Shown here piece by piece: positions 1-10,501 of a stretch of DNA of 22,493 nt. The stretch is from Plakobranchus ocellatus (Eukaryota; Mollusca; Gastropoda; Plakobranchidae), in NCBI GenBank assembly GCA_019648995.1, contig BLXT01004926.1, positions 225,465 to 247,957 on the forward strand. Reading direction: 5' to 3'. The first letter of the stretch is position 1; each line of letters starts with the position of its first letter. Position numbers and translations under genes: made by a program. The notes under the pieces were generated by a model. That model had not been told where the DNA came from. It ran no database searches and was given only the letters and a program-made list of their open reading frames with translations.

Positions 1-600
1 ACTGTAAATCTAGCTAATCTGCCCTGCTATTTGCAGAAACCTAGCCCTAGAACTGACGCCCTGAAAACCGGAGATCACCTTGTTGTTAACAGGATGATAT
101 ATGATCAAAACCAAAGCCTTTGGGGGAAAAAAATCCAGCTTCTAAACGTATTACAATAAAACTTTAATACTTTTAAAAATTGCACACTTAAAATATTCTG
201 CAACCATGTGACCACAAAATTAATCTTATTGTTACAATTAGATTAAGATCGAAAATCATCTGAATAGTAGATGCATCAAAAATATTAGCCAATTGAAAAC
301 CAGCCACTGATTATTCTCAGTGCAACTGTAAAGTCGTAGATTCTCTTCTCAGCCTGTTTATCACTGTAATGTAAGTTTCCACTATATTTTTACAGCAACC
401 TGCGCAAATCAGCTATGTGTTAGATGAATCATATTTTGATTGCATGAGCATGATGTAAAAGCTTTCAATGAACACTTTTGTAGAAAACAAAAAAAAAAAA
501 AACAAACAAAAAACTTAAATCTCTATTCCAGTTCTTTCAAAAGATACGTGAGATTGTGCTTACAAGTCTGCAACTGCATTGTTGGGAAAGAGCATTGAAA
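1..600. other. 5' flank and probable 5' UTR/promoter region of PNP
   Basis: AT-rich DNA with no reading frame that resembles a protein. It contains an A-rich tract near 488-515 and no clear TATA box or CpG-rich core. The transcription start cannot be placed from sequence alone. The last part before the ATG at 613 must be 5' UTR unless a further non-coding exon lies upstream. Confidence 0.6.
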
Positions 601-612
601 GAGAATTGAATC

Positions 613-647
613 ATGGCTGCTATAAACTCAGACATGTCTACTTCGGG
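613..647 (+). CDS. PNP: PNP exon 1 (coding part)
   Basis: Codes residues 1-11 ([11 protein letters not shown]) plus two bases of Gly12. The donor gtaagt at 648 is consensus and leaves phase 2. This N-terminal tail is eight residues longer than in human PNP and is not conserved with it. Confidence 0.9.
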
Positions 648-1077
648 GTAAGTAACTTCCACAGTGAATCCTCCTTCTAATCACCTCTGATACAGAAAAC
701 CCTGCTTAATGTGAACTGCCCATGTGCCAGCTCTTCAATTTTAAGTGATTAACATGGTTTTAATAATCTTTGTTTGAAAAAATAGAAATAAAATCAATGG
801 ACTGTCCAGTAGGTGATTACTTAGGAGAGTTTGAGTGATTCTGCATTTAATAAAATATTTATGAAAATGCACAATTATAACAACTGGAACATCATTTTAT
901 TTTGAAAATCTCTCCACTTGCACAGATTTTGCTCTTTTAGGATACAAATGTCTCTTCTAAGTGCATGGGATTTTTGCAGTCAATTTATTCATGGAGCACA
1001 GTTTTACAGAATTGCCTGTGCCATATTGGTTTTCAGGCTTGAGGTTTAAGAAGGCTGAAAACATATATATATATATA

Positions 1078-1143
<66 letters not shown>

Positions 1144-4100
1144 GAGAGAGAGAGAGAGAGAGAATGTGTGTGTATGTGTGAGAGAAAGAGACAAAAGAGT
1201 GTTTGTGTATGTGTGTATGAGAGAGAGAGAGAGAGAAAGAAATAGACCAGCTACTGAGTTAATGTGTGTGTATAAAGTTTTCCTAGCTCAACAAGTGAAA
1301 AGCCTTCAATGTTACACTTGGACAAAAATGTGGTTGAACTATTTAGACCAAGATCACATTTTGGGGCTTTTGTAGGAACTGACCTTTTGATTTGAAATCC
1401 TTTACTATGCTAAAGTGAAAACTGTAATTTGGTATTTATTTTTCTGGGGGAGAAGGGGTTTTAAAGAATGAGTTTTATTACAAAGGAAAACTTATAATTT
1501 AAGTTTCACTAGTTTTGCCATGAATAAGGATAAAAAAATAATAATCATCACTGTAATCCTTTCAAAGTGGAGAAATTTAGATGATTATAAATTTATATAT
1601 ATACCGGTAATAATTTCCTTGTAACCATGTTTTGTGCAGCTACACTTACGAGGACATTAATGCCATGGCGCAAGAGATCCTCAAGTATTCCTCACTGCGA
1701 CCTAAGATTGGCATCATCTGTGGGACAGGCCTGGGTGGCATCGCTGACGTCCTGGAGAACCCAGTGCCGGTGGCTTACGAGGCGATCCCAGGTTTCCCAG
1801 TCAGCACAGGTAACCAGACCAAACACCTAACATCACGCATCTCATGTTTTTGATAATGAAAAAAGAATCAGCAAATGTTGGAACTTTCTATTACAAAATA
1901 TATATATAGTAAGGCTACATAAGTCAGTTTGGACCTTTTGATTGGGAGGCAACCTGCATGAATTGGTCACAAGTCACATGTTGGATATATTGGCATGATG
2001 GAACTCTTAAATTAAAATTTATATAGAAATTACTCAATCCCAGTTCCTTCATGAGATATGCCAGTTTGAAGATTATAATGTTATTGAGGCAATACAATTT
2101 TTTAAAAGATTATAGTGAAAGTAACTTGTGACTGATTTGCCCACAATCGTTTCTAATCAATGATTCCTGAAAAAAGCGTTTCTTTAAAGTGTCAAACAAA
2201 AATGAAATAGCTGTGATCAAAACCTCAATCTTCCTCCCCCTCAAAACACACACCACACACAGTCTCAGAAATTAAGAAGGGGAGATGTTAAATTACAGTC
2301 TTTTTATTTTTTACAAAATTGCCAAAATATCTCCTGAATTTTTAGCGCAGCTTATTTAAAAAAAGGTTCAGTGATAGCATAGAAAAGTAAGCAAAGATAA
2401 GTTTTGATTCATTGTGTAGAAGAATTCTTGAAGATGTGAAATGTTATTGCCTTATACAATTTGCACTGCAATAAAACTCAATAAGATGTTTTACTTTGTA
2501 AATGATAAAAGGCATTTATAATAGTTCCAATTACATTTTCCTGATCATTGTTGCTGCAAAATATCGCATTTTGTGTATAAACATTTATTTATTTTTCTTC
2601 ACAGTGAAAGGCCATTCTGGCAAGTTTGTGTTTGGTGCGATCCAGGGGAGGCCGGTGCTGCTAATGATGGGACGGCTGCATTATTATGAAGGATATCCAA
2701 TGTGGAAGGTGTGTTAATCCTCGCCCTCTCAGCATTCATGATAGTCAGGTTCTGTTTTTTGCTCTTCATCTTGCTCTGTCAGGGACTGAAGAGGTTCTGT
2801 GGTTCAGATTCTAAATCACTACTGGTGCCGTACCTGATGAGGGCAATCGGGCCTTAGATCAAAAGGTGATGAACAAGCTGAATGGCCGAAACATAAACAT
2901 CTGAGACTGACCTGAGACAAGACAGTGTCTAGTTTACTTGTTTATTTTTGCATCTACAATTTTCTCCTCTGATTTTTTTTATATGAATGTCCCCAAAGAA
3001 AGATTTTTTACTTTTCCATAGCCTAATAAAAAGCAGTTTTTTTAGAGTTATGTCTATGGACGATACTACTTTTGAAAAGCAGTTTTGTTAGAGTTATGTC
3101 TATCGTCGATACTGCTTGTCATTTTGGCTACAGCATTACTCTCTCACATTTTCCAACACTTGATCTTTTCTCTTACCATCTGTCTTTTCCTCTAGCTATT
3201 TGTCTTGTCTTGGGACCTGTTCCGTCATGAGTTCAAGTCAAATCCCTGCCTAAAATACCTGTGTCAGATCTAAAGTTCTGAGGTAACCCTTTAACTATGT
3301 TTTATGCTTGTCGATCATAATGTGAAAAATCCTGACAACTTCCCTCACCCTTTTCTTTTCGTGGCTATGACTAGGTGGCAATGCCAGTGCGTGTAATGAA
3401 GGCTATAGGGATAGACACTTTGCTTGTCACCAACGCTGCAGGAGGAATAAATCCCAAGTTCAAGGTTGGAGATCTGATGATCATCAAGGATCATATTGAC
3501 TTGCCTGGTCTCACCGGAGAGTGTGTCCTTATCGGCAGGAATGACGAAAGGTGAAAAATTAAATTGGGAAATTCTTAAGCTTAAATTTTTTATCCCGTTC
3601 TTATGGTGGTGTGTGTGTCGGGGGGGGGGGGGGGGNNNGGCGGGGAAATGGGGATGATTTAGTATTGATGAACCCATAGTCTGCAGGGCTCTCCTGTATG
3701 GGTGTCAACAATTCTTTGCAGCATCTAGCCAGTCAATGGTAAAAAAGCCTGAGATCATCAGATTGTGAAAGGGCCACAATGGCAAAAAACAAAATTTCTC
3801 CTTGTTGTGATGAAACTTACTGTATTTGATAATTTGGATGATTTAGAAACGATTAGTACAGCTTTTAGAAGTGAATGGCAAGTACCCTCTGCTGAAATTT
3901 TACGTTGTTTAGGATGCACACAAGGAAGTTCACTGTTGTGATAAACATTAATTGTGTTGAATTCTTATTTTGTTATGTGTAGAGAATGTTGTGTACTATA
4001 TGCATGATATGACTTCAGATTGCATTTTTAAAATCTCCTTCCCTGTTCCAACGCCATCCATCCACGTTCTGCATTCTTAGCAAGCTTTGCTTAAACTAAC

Positions 4101-7100
4101 ATTCATCCCATGTTGTACAAGAATGAGAAAACCAGAATACAAAAAAAGTTATTTTTATGATATTAAAAAATCAAAGCAGTTGAATCTGAAACCCTCAAAG
4201 TATAAAAGTCAGAGTATTAGAAAGAGACATGATCATTATCAGGAAAATATTCAGTGGACTATTGGGGCAGGAAAAAATAACTTGAATTTATCCATACGTC
4301 TGTTTTTCATGACAATGTTCTTTGTAATATAGCAACAACAGCTCCAAATATTCCTGAAGTATATGATCTACTTAAAAGTTAGTTAGCCTATATGGGTTCA
4401 ACTTGGATTAATTCTACTGTGACTGCACAAGTTGTGTGTAAGCAATGATAGGGTCTTTCTTTACAGATAGAGCTTATTGCCATATCTCTAAATTTCTGTG
4501 CATTTCCACAATTCTAAGGTTGATGTTGGTGCAGCAGTGTTTGTAGCAAACTCACCTGCGAATCTGCAGACTTAAGGATTGCCAAAAGTCTGAGGTCAAG
4601 TTATAGTGCAATTGCTATTGGCACAAAGTGTAGTAAAAATATTTATCTCTCTCTCTCATATGTTCCCCTTACTTGTCCCTGGTATTATGTTGTTTGAAGC
4701 TGCTTCTCTCTAAAAATGATCTGGTTTACCTCATAACTTTCCTGTCCCTGGGCCGGGCCCTGGTGGCACAATGGATAATGAACCCGCCCTGAGATCTGCA
4801 GAGGCCCTTCTGTTTTGGGTTTGAGCCCCACCACCAGCACCTGGCCTGATGGAGGGCTTTAAAGCCTGACATCCCACTATCGTTGACTGGCTGTACCCAA
4901 AAACCAAACCTGCCACTGAGCACTAGCTTTTATTGCTTTATCATTGCTTTGACTTTTTTTTGGGGGGGGGGGGTTGGTGTGTTTGTACAGACTGGTGGGT
5001 AACGGTGCTAACTGCTGTGGGCCAGGTTTACTGATGCCTTAAATTTTTTTTCCTTTTTGTTTGCAAATCAAAACCTTGCCTAGGACAACAGGTGTTCTGA
5101 CAGGCAGCAGGTGTTTGAGCTCTTTATGTTAATTGCGATCTTTCTCTCATATAAACTCTGTAGCGTGTGTTTTAAATTGAAATGCTAATTTTATGGGGAA
5201 ATAAATTTACGAGGAATTATAGACACCACATTTTGGTTATGCTTCAATGGTTACATCTGACGCACATATTATATTGGGACTGAGCTTGTGGTCAGTGAGT
5301 GGTCACATTTAATGCACTGAAGCTCAATCATCTGAAATACCTTCCTTGTAAGTTCATTTCGACCATTTCTGTCCACATATCTAAAATCTTTCTTAACATA
5401 TTTATGTTTTTGATCTTTTCTTTGTGGCAGCCATTATTTGAAATTCAATGTCTTGTCTATTTGGCTTTATTTTTAACTTATCTCTGCTATTCATAATAAT
5501 TCTCAATGACCTATCTTTTGTTAGAACAAATCTTTAAGTATAAGGCCTGATCAAAGTTTTTTCTGCTTTGTAATTAATTTATTGAAGATTTGCATCTTGG
5601 GAGACATTTTCCCTGGGATTTTTTTTCCCTGCTAATAACATCCACTACCACAAGAAAAATGTCATAAATATTTTTCACATGAATATTATACATGAGGGCT
5701 GAGAGGAATATTTTCAGTCAAAATTATGATTTTTGTTCTCAACTCTGAGATGAATTAAAATTTCGTTTCATTTTTGCTTGCTTTCAAATATTACTTTCCT
5801 TGCGATAATTTTTTTGTTTTCTAAGCTGAGACTTGCAGTCTATTAGTCTTACTGGGGTCGTTTAACTTTTTCATGGGTTTTAAAGAAACTGTGCTACCCT
5901 CTTACTTCAGAATTATTTTGTGCTAATATAAAAGATAAAAAAAAATAGCTATGCTTGCATGCAAAAAAGTTATAAAAAGGCACAACTAGTGTCTGTGTAA
6001 ATAGCTTACGGTTTGAACCTCATGTTATTGGTTATGGCCTATAATTATGAGAGTGAAGATATTGGTTTTTCCAATCTGGCAGCTCTGCTAATTAATAGGT
6101 TGAGCCTTGCATTTTGTGGGAGTAAAGATGTTGGTTTTTCTGACCTGGCAGCTGTTAATAGGTTTCAATTGGCCTTAGCTTGAGCCTTGCAGTTTGTGGG
6201 AGTAAAGATGTTGGTTTTTCTGACCTGGCAGCTCTGTTAATAGGTTTCAGTTGGCCTTAGCTTGAGCCTTGCGGCTTGTTGGAGTAATGATATTGGTTTT
6301 TTTAACCTGGCAGCTCTGCTAATAGGTTTCAATTGGCCTTAGCTTTAGCCTTGCGGCTTGTGAGAGTAAATATGTTGTTTTTTTTTAACCTGGCAGCTCT
6401 GCTTATAGGTTTCAATTGGCCTTAACTTGAGCTTTGCGGCTTGTGGGAGTAAAGATGTTGGTTTCCTAAGTTGACAGCTCTGCAAACAGGTTTCAGATGG
6501 CCTTAGTATGAACCAGCAAGATGTCTGTCAGGTCAAAAGGTAATGGTTGATTTATTGTGATTATCTCCAAGACTGATGGATGTGGATCCAAAGAGGAAGG
6601 AGATCTGTGTAATATCTATTCTTCGTCCCTTCCCTTTACTTTCTCTTTCATTTATTTTCCTTCAGTGTTATAAGAAAAAATAAATAAAACTAGTGCAATA
6701 TTTACAATATTTGACAGGAAAAAAAATGGTCATATTTCCTATTGATAGCAGATGTATCAAACGTCTGACGTCCCAATACACAAAGGTGGCACTTCAGAGA
6801 TTTGATAAGAGCACACAACACACATTCAAAATTTTTCATGTATATGTGTGTGTGTGTGAAAGAGAGAGAGAGAAAGAAAAAGTGAGAGATCTCGGTGTGT
6901 TGAGGGAGGGTTATGAAAAATATGAAGAATAAATTAACTATTAAAAAAAGTACAGTGGAACATTTGAGTTGAATAATACACATCCCTGTAAGTTTGCCAG
7001 CAATTGCGGGAATTCCAACAATTTTAACAGCCAGGTCTTAAATAAAAACTGTCTTCTCCAACTTGTGAAAAAAATATTTGAGGCCAGGAGAGGCAATATT

Positions 7101-8569
7101 TTCCTTAAAAAAAATTCTAAGTCAGTTTTGTCCCACTTTGACCTCCCAGCTGGGGCCTAGACTGCCCTGGATCTCGGCTTATTGCAGGCTGTTTTTTTAA
7201 AGCCACTTATAGGTCTGGATACGCTGATCATGGGAGTTAACCCTTTTCTTAGACTGTGTAAAATTTTTTTTTAATATGATTTTATCCTTCGTCTTGTTTC
7301 TTTCTCTGGGTTCAGACTGGGGCCGAGATTTTTGGCTATGAGTGAAGCATATGATGAAGACCTGCGTAACAAGTTCAAGGAATGTGCCGTCCAGCAGGGC
7401 CATGGAGCTATTCTCCATGAAGGAGTGTACATAATGATTGGCGGGCCTACCTTCAGTACGACGGCAGAGTATCGTGTTCTCTGCACATTGGGAGCAGATG
7501 CCGTGGGTAAGTTTGCGCTTGTATTCCCATTATTATAACAAATTTTTCTAAGCAGAAAATACAAACACTAGATGATGTATAAAAATCTTTTTGAAATGTA
7601 AAACAAAAAGTTTTAGTTGAAGCCCATTAACGTTTATTTCATTATCTGTCGAACTATCTATAGACACGGGTAGTCTTTCTCTCTTTGCCACTGTCTTTTT
7701 GCCTGCTTATCTGTCTGTCTGTCTTTCTACGTAGATATATGTCTGTTGAGAGACATAGTGTGCCTTCAGTGGGTTCCTTTTAAACAGAATTTTGTGGGAC
7801 TGGAGATTTTGCTTTGTTTTCAGCAGATTTTTGGTTTAAAAGAGTAGAAAATAAAAACTATATATATATAATATCTACAGAGAGAGAGAGAGAGAGTCTT
7901 TTTGCATGTCTATAGAAAGTTCCACAGAAACTTAATAAATTGATGTGTGATCACTCTCTCTCTCTCTTTCTCTCTCTCACTTGGTCACACTTCTCTTAAA
8001 GTAGTGGCAATTTTTTCCCTCTGGTAACGATTTTATGTTCATAAAGTGAGCTAAATGAACACTCATTGTGTGGAACAAGGTTATATAAATGATATATCTA
8101 TATTACATAAATGTCACAAAGCCAGTCCAAGTAGACGGATGTTGCAATAATAATAATAATTATTTTTAATCATCAAAAGAGCTTGAAATGCCTTCTCTAT
8201 GCATTTTATAACGGTGAAAACAGAATAAAGATAATACAACGTATGTTGATTCTGGGCTAAGGCAGGGAATTCTATTCTCTTTGTAAAAAAAAAAGGATGG
8301 GACATGTGCCTTGATAACCATAGCCAAAGTCGACTGAATTATTTACAAATCAACTGTCTCTTATTTAAGGGATGAGTACAGTGCCAGAAGTTGTTGTGGG
8401 TCGTCATAGCAACATGCGTGTGTTTGGCCTCTCTCTCATCACCGACACAAGTGATGTGAATGATTCAGCTAAAAACAAGATCACCCATGAAGAAGTGCTC
8501 AAAGTGGCCAATGATAGAGCAGTGCTCCTTCAGAAAGTGTTTCTCAACTTTGTTAGTATGCTCGATTAG
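613..8569 (+). CDS. PNP: Purine nucleoside phosphorylase (trimeric PNP/MTAP family), six exons, predicted 6-aminopurine (adenosine) preference
   Basis: Cytosolic purine-salvage enzyme that cleaves purine nucleosides with phosphate to free base and ribose-1-phosphate. Exons 613-647, 1640-1809, 2605-2708, 3375-3550, 7316-7506 and 8370-8569 join with consistent phases into 876 nt, 291 residues (human about 289). Visible motifs: GYTYEDI (12-18), phosphate loop ICGTGLGG (38-45), [10 protein letters not shown] (91-100), TNAAGG (122-127), NDER (159-162), [13 protein letters not shown] (205-217), [13 protein letters not shown] (221-233) and the HEEVL His (265). By a constant +8 offset to human PNP these supply Arg84, His86, Tyr88, Asn115, Ala116, Phe159, Tyr192, Phe200, Met219, Ser220 and His257. 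Three active-site changes stand out: Ser33 to Thr41, Glu201 to Ser209 and Asn243 to Asp251. The last two are the base-specificity residues and match MTAP. The start has an in-frame TGA at 607-609 and a strong context (A at -3, G at +4). The C-terminus stops about six residues before the human end. Family certain; substrate preference inferred. Confidence 0.97.
648..1639 (+). other. PNP intron 1
   Basis: Phase 2 GT-AG intron of 992 bp. Its main content is the compound microsatellite at about 1062-1245. No coding similarity seen. Confidence 0.9.
1062..1245. repeat. Compound microsatellite (TA)n-(AG)n-(TG/GA)n
   Basis: An almost pure TA run of about 78 bp (1062-1140) passes into an AG run (1143-1163), then mixed TG and GA blocks. 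The short open frames over it are repeat artefacts. Confidence 0.97.
1640..1809 (+). CDS. PNP: PNP exon 2
   Basis: Acceptor ttgtgcag ends at 1639 and donor gtaacc starts at 1810. The exon codes the rest of Gly12 to Thr68 plus one base of Val69. It holds GYTYED (across the junction with exon 1) and the phosphate loop CGTGLGG, where Thr41 sits at the human Ser33 position. Confidence 0.96.
1810..2604 (+). other. PNP intron 2
   Basis: Phase 1 GT-AG intron, 795 bp. AT-rich with a short CA-rich patch near 2245-2260. Nothing else recognised. Confidence 0.9.
2605..2708 (+). CDS. PNP: PNP exon 3
   Basis: Acceptor cttcacag ends at 2604 and donor gtgtgt starts at 2709. The exon codes residues 69-103, including the [13 protein letters not shown] segment with Arg92 and His94 (phosphate/catalytic) and Tyr96 (ribose). 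Confidence 0.97.
2709..3374 (+). other. PNP intron 3
   Basis: Phase 0 GT-AG intron, 666 bp. It holds the 46 bp tandem duplication at 3028-3120. Otherwise unremarkable. Confidence 0.9.
3028..3120 (+). repeat. 46 bp tandem duplication
   Basis: Two direct copies of a unit starting AAAAGCAGTTTT and running through TTAGAGTTATGTCTAT to CGATACT. The AAGCAG words lie at 3031 and 3077, a 46 bp period, and differences are few. A related, more diverged stretch occurs at 14264-14320. Confidence 0.9.
3375..3550 (+). CDS. PNP: PNP exon 4
   Basis: Acceptor gactag ends at 3374 and donor gtgaaa starts at 3551. The exon codes residues 104-161 plus two bases of Arg162. It holds [11 protein letters not shown] (122-132), with Asn123-Ala124 in the active site, [10 protein letters not shown] and NDE(R). 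The acceptor has a weak pyrimidine tract, but protein continuity fixes it. Confidence 0.96.
3608..3652 (+). repeat. GT/poly-G tract with a 3-base N gap
   Basis: A short GT run leads into 16 consecutive G from 3620, three N at 3636-3638 and more G-rich bases. The true length of the G run is unknown. Confidence 0.95.
4752..4922 (+). mobile_element. tRNA-derived SINE, copy 1 (sense strand)
   Basis: The head has a tRNA-like internal RNA polymerase III promoter: box A-like TGGCACAATGG at 4764-4774 and box B-like GGTTTGAGCCC at 4818-4828, about 54 bp apart. A non-tRNA body follows, with GGCCTGATGGAGGGC and AAAGCCTGAC. The same body occurs on the minus strand at 17811-17955, which shows it is a dispersed family. 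Boundaries are approximate and I could not define target-site duplications. Confidence 0.85.
6051..6515 (+). repeat. Minisatellite, 80-83 bp unit, about 5.7 copies
   Basis: Units begin at the GAGTNAA word at 6051, 6120, 6200, 6282, 6364 and 6447. Each contains TTGGTTTTT, CCTGGCAGCTCTG, AATAGGTTTCA, TTGGCCTTAGC and TTGAGCCTTGCGG. The first unit is 69 bp because it lacks a segment near its TTGGCCTTAGC part. Central units are the most alike and the last decays. Confidence 0.96.
6842..6882. repeat. (TG)n-(AG)n microsatellite
   Basis: TG repeats at 6845-6858 pass into AG repeats at 6860-6873. Confidence 0.95.
7316..7506 (+). CDS. PNP: PNP exon 5, carries the Glu201-to-Ser selector change
   Basis: Acceptor gggttcag ends at 7315 and donor gtaagt starts at 7507. 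The exon codes the rest of Arg162 to Val225 plus one base of Gly226. It contains [11 protein letters not shown] (Phe167 is the neighbour-subunit Phe159 of human), [12 protein letters not shown] and the AGT codon at 7455-7457 for Ser209, where PNPs of the human type have Glu. Confidence 0.97.
7859..7896. repeat. (TA)n and (AG)n microsatellite
   Basis: TA run at 7859-7872 and AG run at 7879-7896. Confidence 0.93.
7954..7979. repeat. (CT)n microsatellite
   Basis: CT repeats interrupted by one TTT step. Confidence 0.93.
8370..8569 (+). CDS. PNP: PNP exon 6 (terminal coding exon), carries the Asn243-to-Asp selector change
   Basis: Acceptor ttatttaag ends at 8369 and is poor in pyrimidines, but the [13 protein letters not shown] junction leaves no alternative. 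It codes residues 226-291 and stop TAG at 8567-8569. The GAC codon at 8444-8446 gives Asp251 in SLITDTSD, at the human Asn243 position. His265 in HEEVL is kept. The protein ends FVSMLD. Confidence 0.97.
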
Positions 8570-9343
8570 GGGCTTGTAGCTCTTTTAACATGTCACTATG
8601 TCAGCCCCTCAGTGGGTGAGGAACCTAGAAACTTGGCAAAGCTGTTAATCAGAAGTTAGGTAGTTGTAGTGTTACAAAAATTTTTTTCCACTGTTGTAGG
8701 TATATCTTCATTAACATTTTAATATATTTCATACAAAATTTCTTTTTGCTCTGCCCACTTTTGTGCCATTTTAAAGCAATTGTAGATCTTGCAAGAAAAA
8801 AAATGTACTGTGTCATTGTATCATGAGATATGTCTAGCCAAATCATGACTTGAATGTGATAATTCTTTAAGTTGTAGGCAGAGATTCTGTTGTAAAGCGT
8901 ACGGTTTGAGTGAGGCTGGCATTGTTCAAATATTCAGCATCTGCAGTGGGCACCTGAACTCATGGGAACATCAAGCCCATTATCCGTCGCTGTTTTTGCT
9001 ACACTAAGGTGTAAAAATGAATTTCAAAATCATTTGAAAATCTTGCCTTGCATAGATGAAAGAGTTTTATTTAAAATTCAGTCAGTTACCAATGCAGCAA
9101 GAATTAAAGTATGGTGGAAAATTGTTATTCCTTGATGTAATTGTGATATAGATGTGACCTTTTTTGGAAGGCTTGACTTCTTTGTTTAAAATTTGTGCAC
9201 TTGTTTGAAAATATTGGCCTTTTTTTTGTTATTTGGCCTATTTGTGCTACATAAGGGACATTTGATATCGAGTTCATTATGTAACTTATTTTTTGCAGTT
9301 GCGAAAGTGCACACTTGCATATCAAAAAATGTTACTTTTAAAA

Positions 9344-9349
9344 AATAAA
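9344..9349 (+). terminator. Candidate PNP poly(A) signal AATAAA (weak)
   Basis: First AATAAA after the PNP stop, 775 bases into the flank. It sits in an A-rich stretch and lacks a GT-rich downstream element, so it is a poor candidate. Confidence 0.25.
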
Positions 9350-9923
9350 AAGCAAACCCATAATGTGAACAGACTTTTGCAACTAGAACAGTTATCATCT
9401 TTTGAATATTATTGTAGTGAAACTTTCTCTCCCTCTGTATTTTGGTAATTGTCATTACTGAAGCTGCTTTTCAAATGTGGTTGAAAAATGTTGGTATTGT
9501 GTTTTAATAGCAAGTTTCCTAAGAAAGTAACATTGAAATTGTTTAAACCTTCGTCAAGTTCCGTGAAATGTGATCTCACTTCTGGAGCTCTTCCTTTTCA
9601 GAAACCCTTGTCAAGAATTTACCAAATCTGAACCTTTTTTTTTGACAGAAACAATTCTGTCCTAACCAACAGTGTTTGCAAACTCCACAAGCCTTGTTTT
9701 AAACTTTTTTTTTTTCAACCAACATTTACACATTTTGCCTTGTTTTTATCTGTTTTTTAATCTTTATGAGTATTCATATGCTGACGCAGCTTGTCTACCT
9801 ATGCCTGTCTTAGCCATTGAGTCACTGCCATGCCTTCAAGCCTTCTCATCAATTGATATGTTGAAATTGCAGAGAGCGTATGGGTGTACACTCTGCCGGA
9901 GTCAGAAAAAGCTCTGAAGGGAA

Positions 9924-9929
9924 AATAAA
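9924..9929 (+). terminator. Candidate PNP poly(A) signal AATAAA
   Basis: AATAAAG followed by GTTTGTT and, about 40 bases on, TGCTGTGTAC. Plausible. Confidence 0.35.
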
Positions 9930-10343
9930 GTTTGTTAAAAAAGGCTGGATGCAAAAAGAAATCGTTGCTGTGTACGCAACCTTTGGTACAACACTTTCTG
10001 TGTAATCAGGATAATAGAACTTGTAACTGTTTCAAACACATTATGTATCTACACTTATTGAATTGAAAATTTGCTAAGTTAGAAAATATGAGGATTTTTT
10101 TTGCCAGATTTTAACTAGTGGTGAAAACTGTAACAAGTCAGCCTTATTCTCTGAAGAGATAAAAAAAGAAAAATATTTTTATGCTACTACTACAAAGAAG
10201 CAAAAGATTACAATGTAGAACTCGTAATGAAGAGGGTTAGAATTTTAAAATTTCCTTCTGCCTTTTAAAGTTACTGCCACTTTTGGGGAAATACCCATTT
10301 TCAGGTGGGGTTTTCCAATTCTGTCTTTTTCATGGGACAATTC

Positions 10344-10349
10344 AATAAA
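10344..10349 (+). terminator. Best candidate PNP poly(A) signal AATAAA
   Basis: AATAAAG followed within 25-35 bases by the GT/T-rich stretch TTTGTGTATTTTGTTT, the expected layout of a cleavage site. It would give a 3' UTR of about 1.8 kb. Choice among the AATAAA sites is inference. Confidence 0.45.
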
Positions 10350-10495
10350 GTTTCCATTAAGAAACTTTGTGTATTTTGTTTATCAGGGTAGTATTATTGT
10401 GTGACATCCAAGAGTAAGAATGGTGAGAGAAATGGGAGTGGAATTTTAAAAAAGAATTCCGTCGATGGTAGTCATGACTTAGGAGAATGGAGTCC

Positions 10496-10501
10496 AATAA
10501 A
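10496..10501 (+). terminator. Further candidate poly(A) signal AATAAA
   Basis: CCAATAAAGTTTGTATC, similar in layout to the site at 10344. It could be an alternative downstream site. Confidence 0.3.

Larger units (their letters stand above)
3551..7315 (+). other. PNP intron 4 (3.8 kb)
   Basis: The largest PNP intron, phase 2. It carries a poly-G tract with an assembly gap, SINE copy 1, an 80-83 bp minisatellite and a TG/AG microsatellite, annotated separately. The remaining sequence (for example 3660-4740, 4925-6045 and 6880-7310) is AT-rich and shows no exon or RNA gene that I can recognise. Confidence 0.85.
7507..8369 (+). other. PNP intron 5
   Basis: Phase 1 GT-AG intron, 863 bp. It contains a TA/AG microsatellite at 7859-7896 and a CT microsatellite at 7954-7979. 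Nothing else recognised. Confidence 0.9.

Noticed and set aside
961..1375. Open frames over the TA/AG/TG microsatellite
   Set aside because: Ile-Tyr and Arg-Glu repeats from dinucleotide runs; no gene evidence.
3345..3677. 110-codon minus-strand open frame
   Set aside because: Antisense of PNP exon 4 and reads through the N gap.
4752..4833. True tRNA gene at the SINE head
   Set aside because: The two boxes are present but the stems do not form a clean cloverleaf by eye, and the body recurs as a dispersed repeat.
4726..4923. Minus-strand open frames of 61-65 codons
   Set aside because: They lie on the reverse of SINE copy 1 and have no protein likeness.
7271..7564. 97-codon minus-strand open frame
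   Set aside because: Antisense shadow of PNP exon 5.
9672..9917. 81-codon plus-strand open frame after PNP
   Set aside because: No recognisable domain, low-complexity start, likely 3' UTR.
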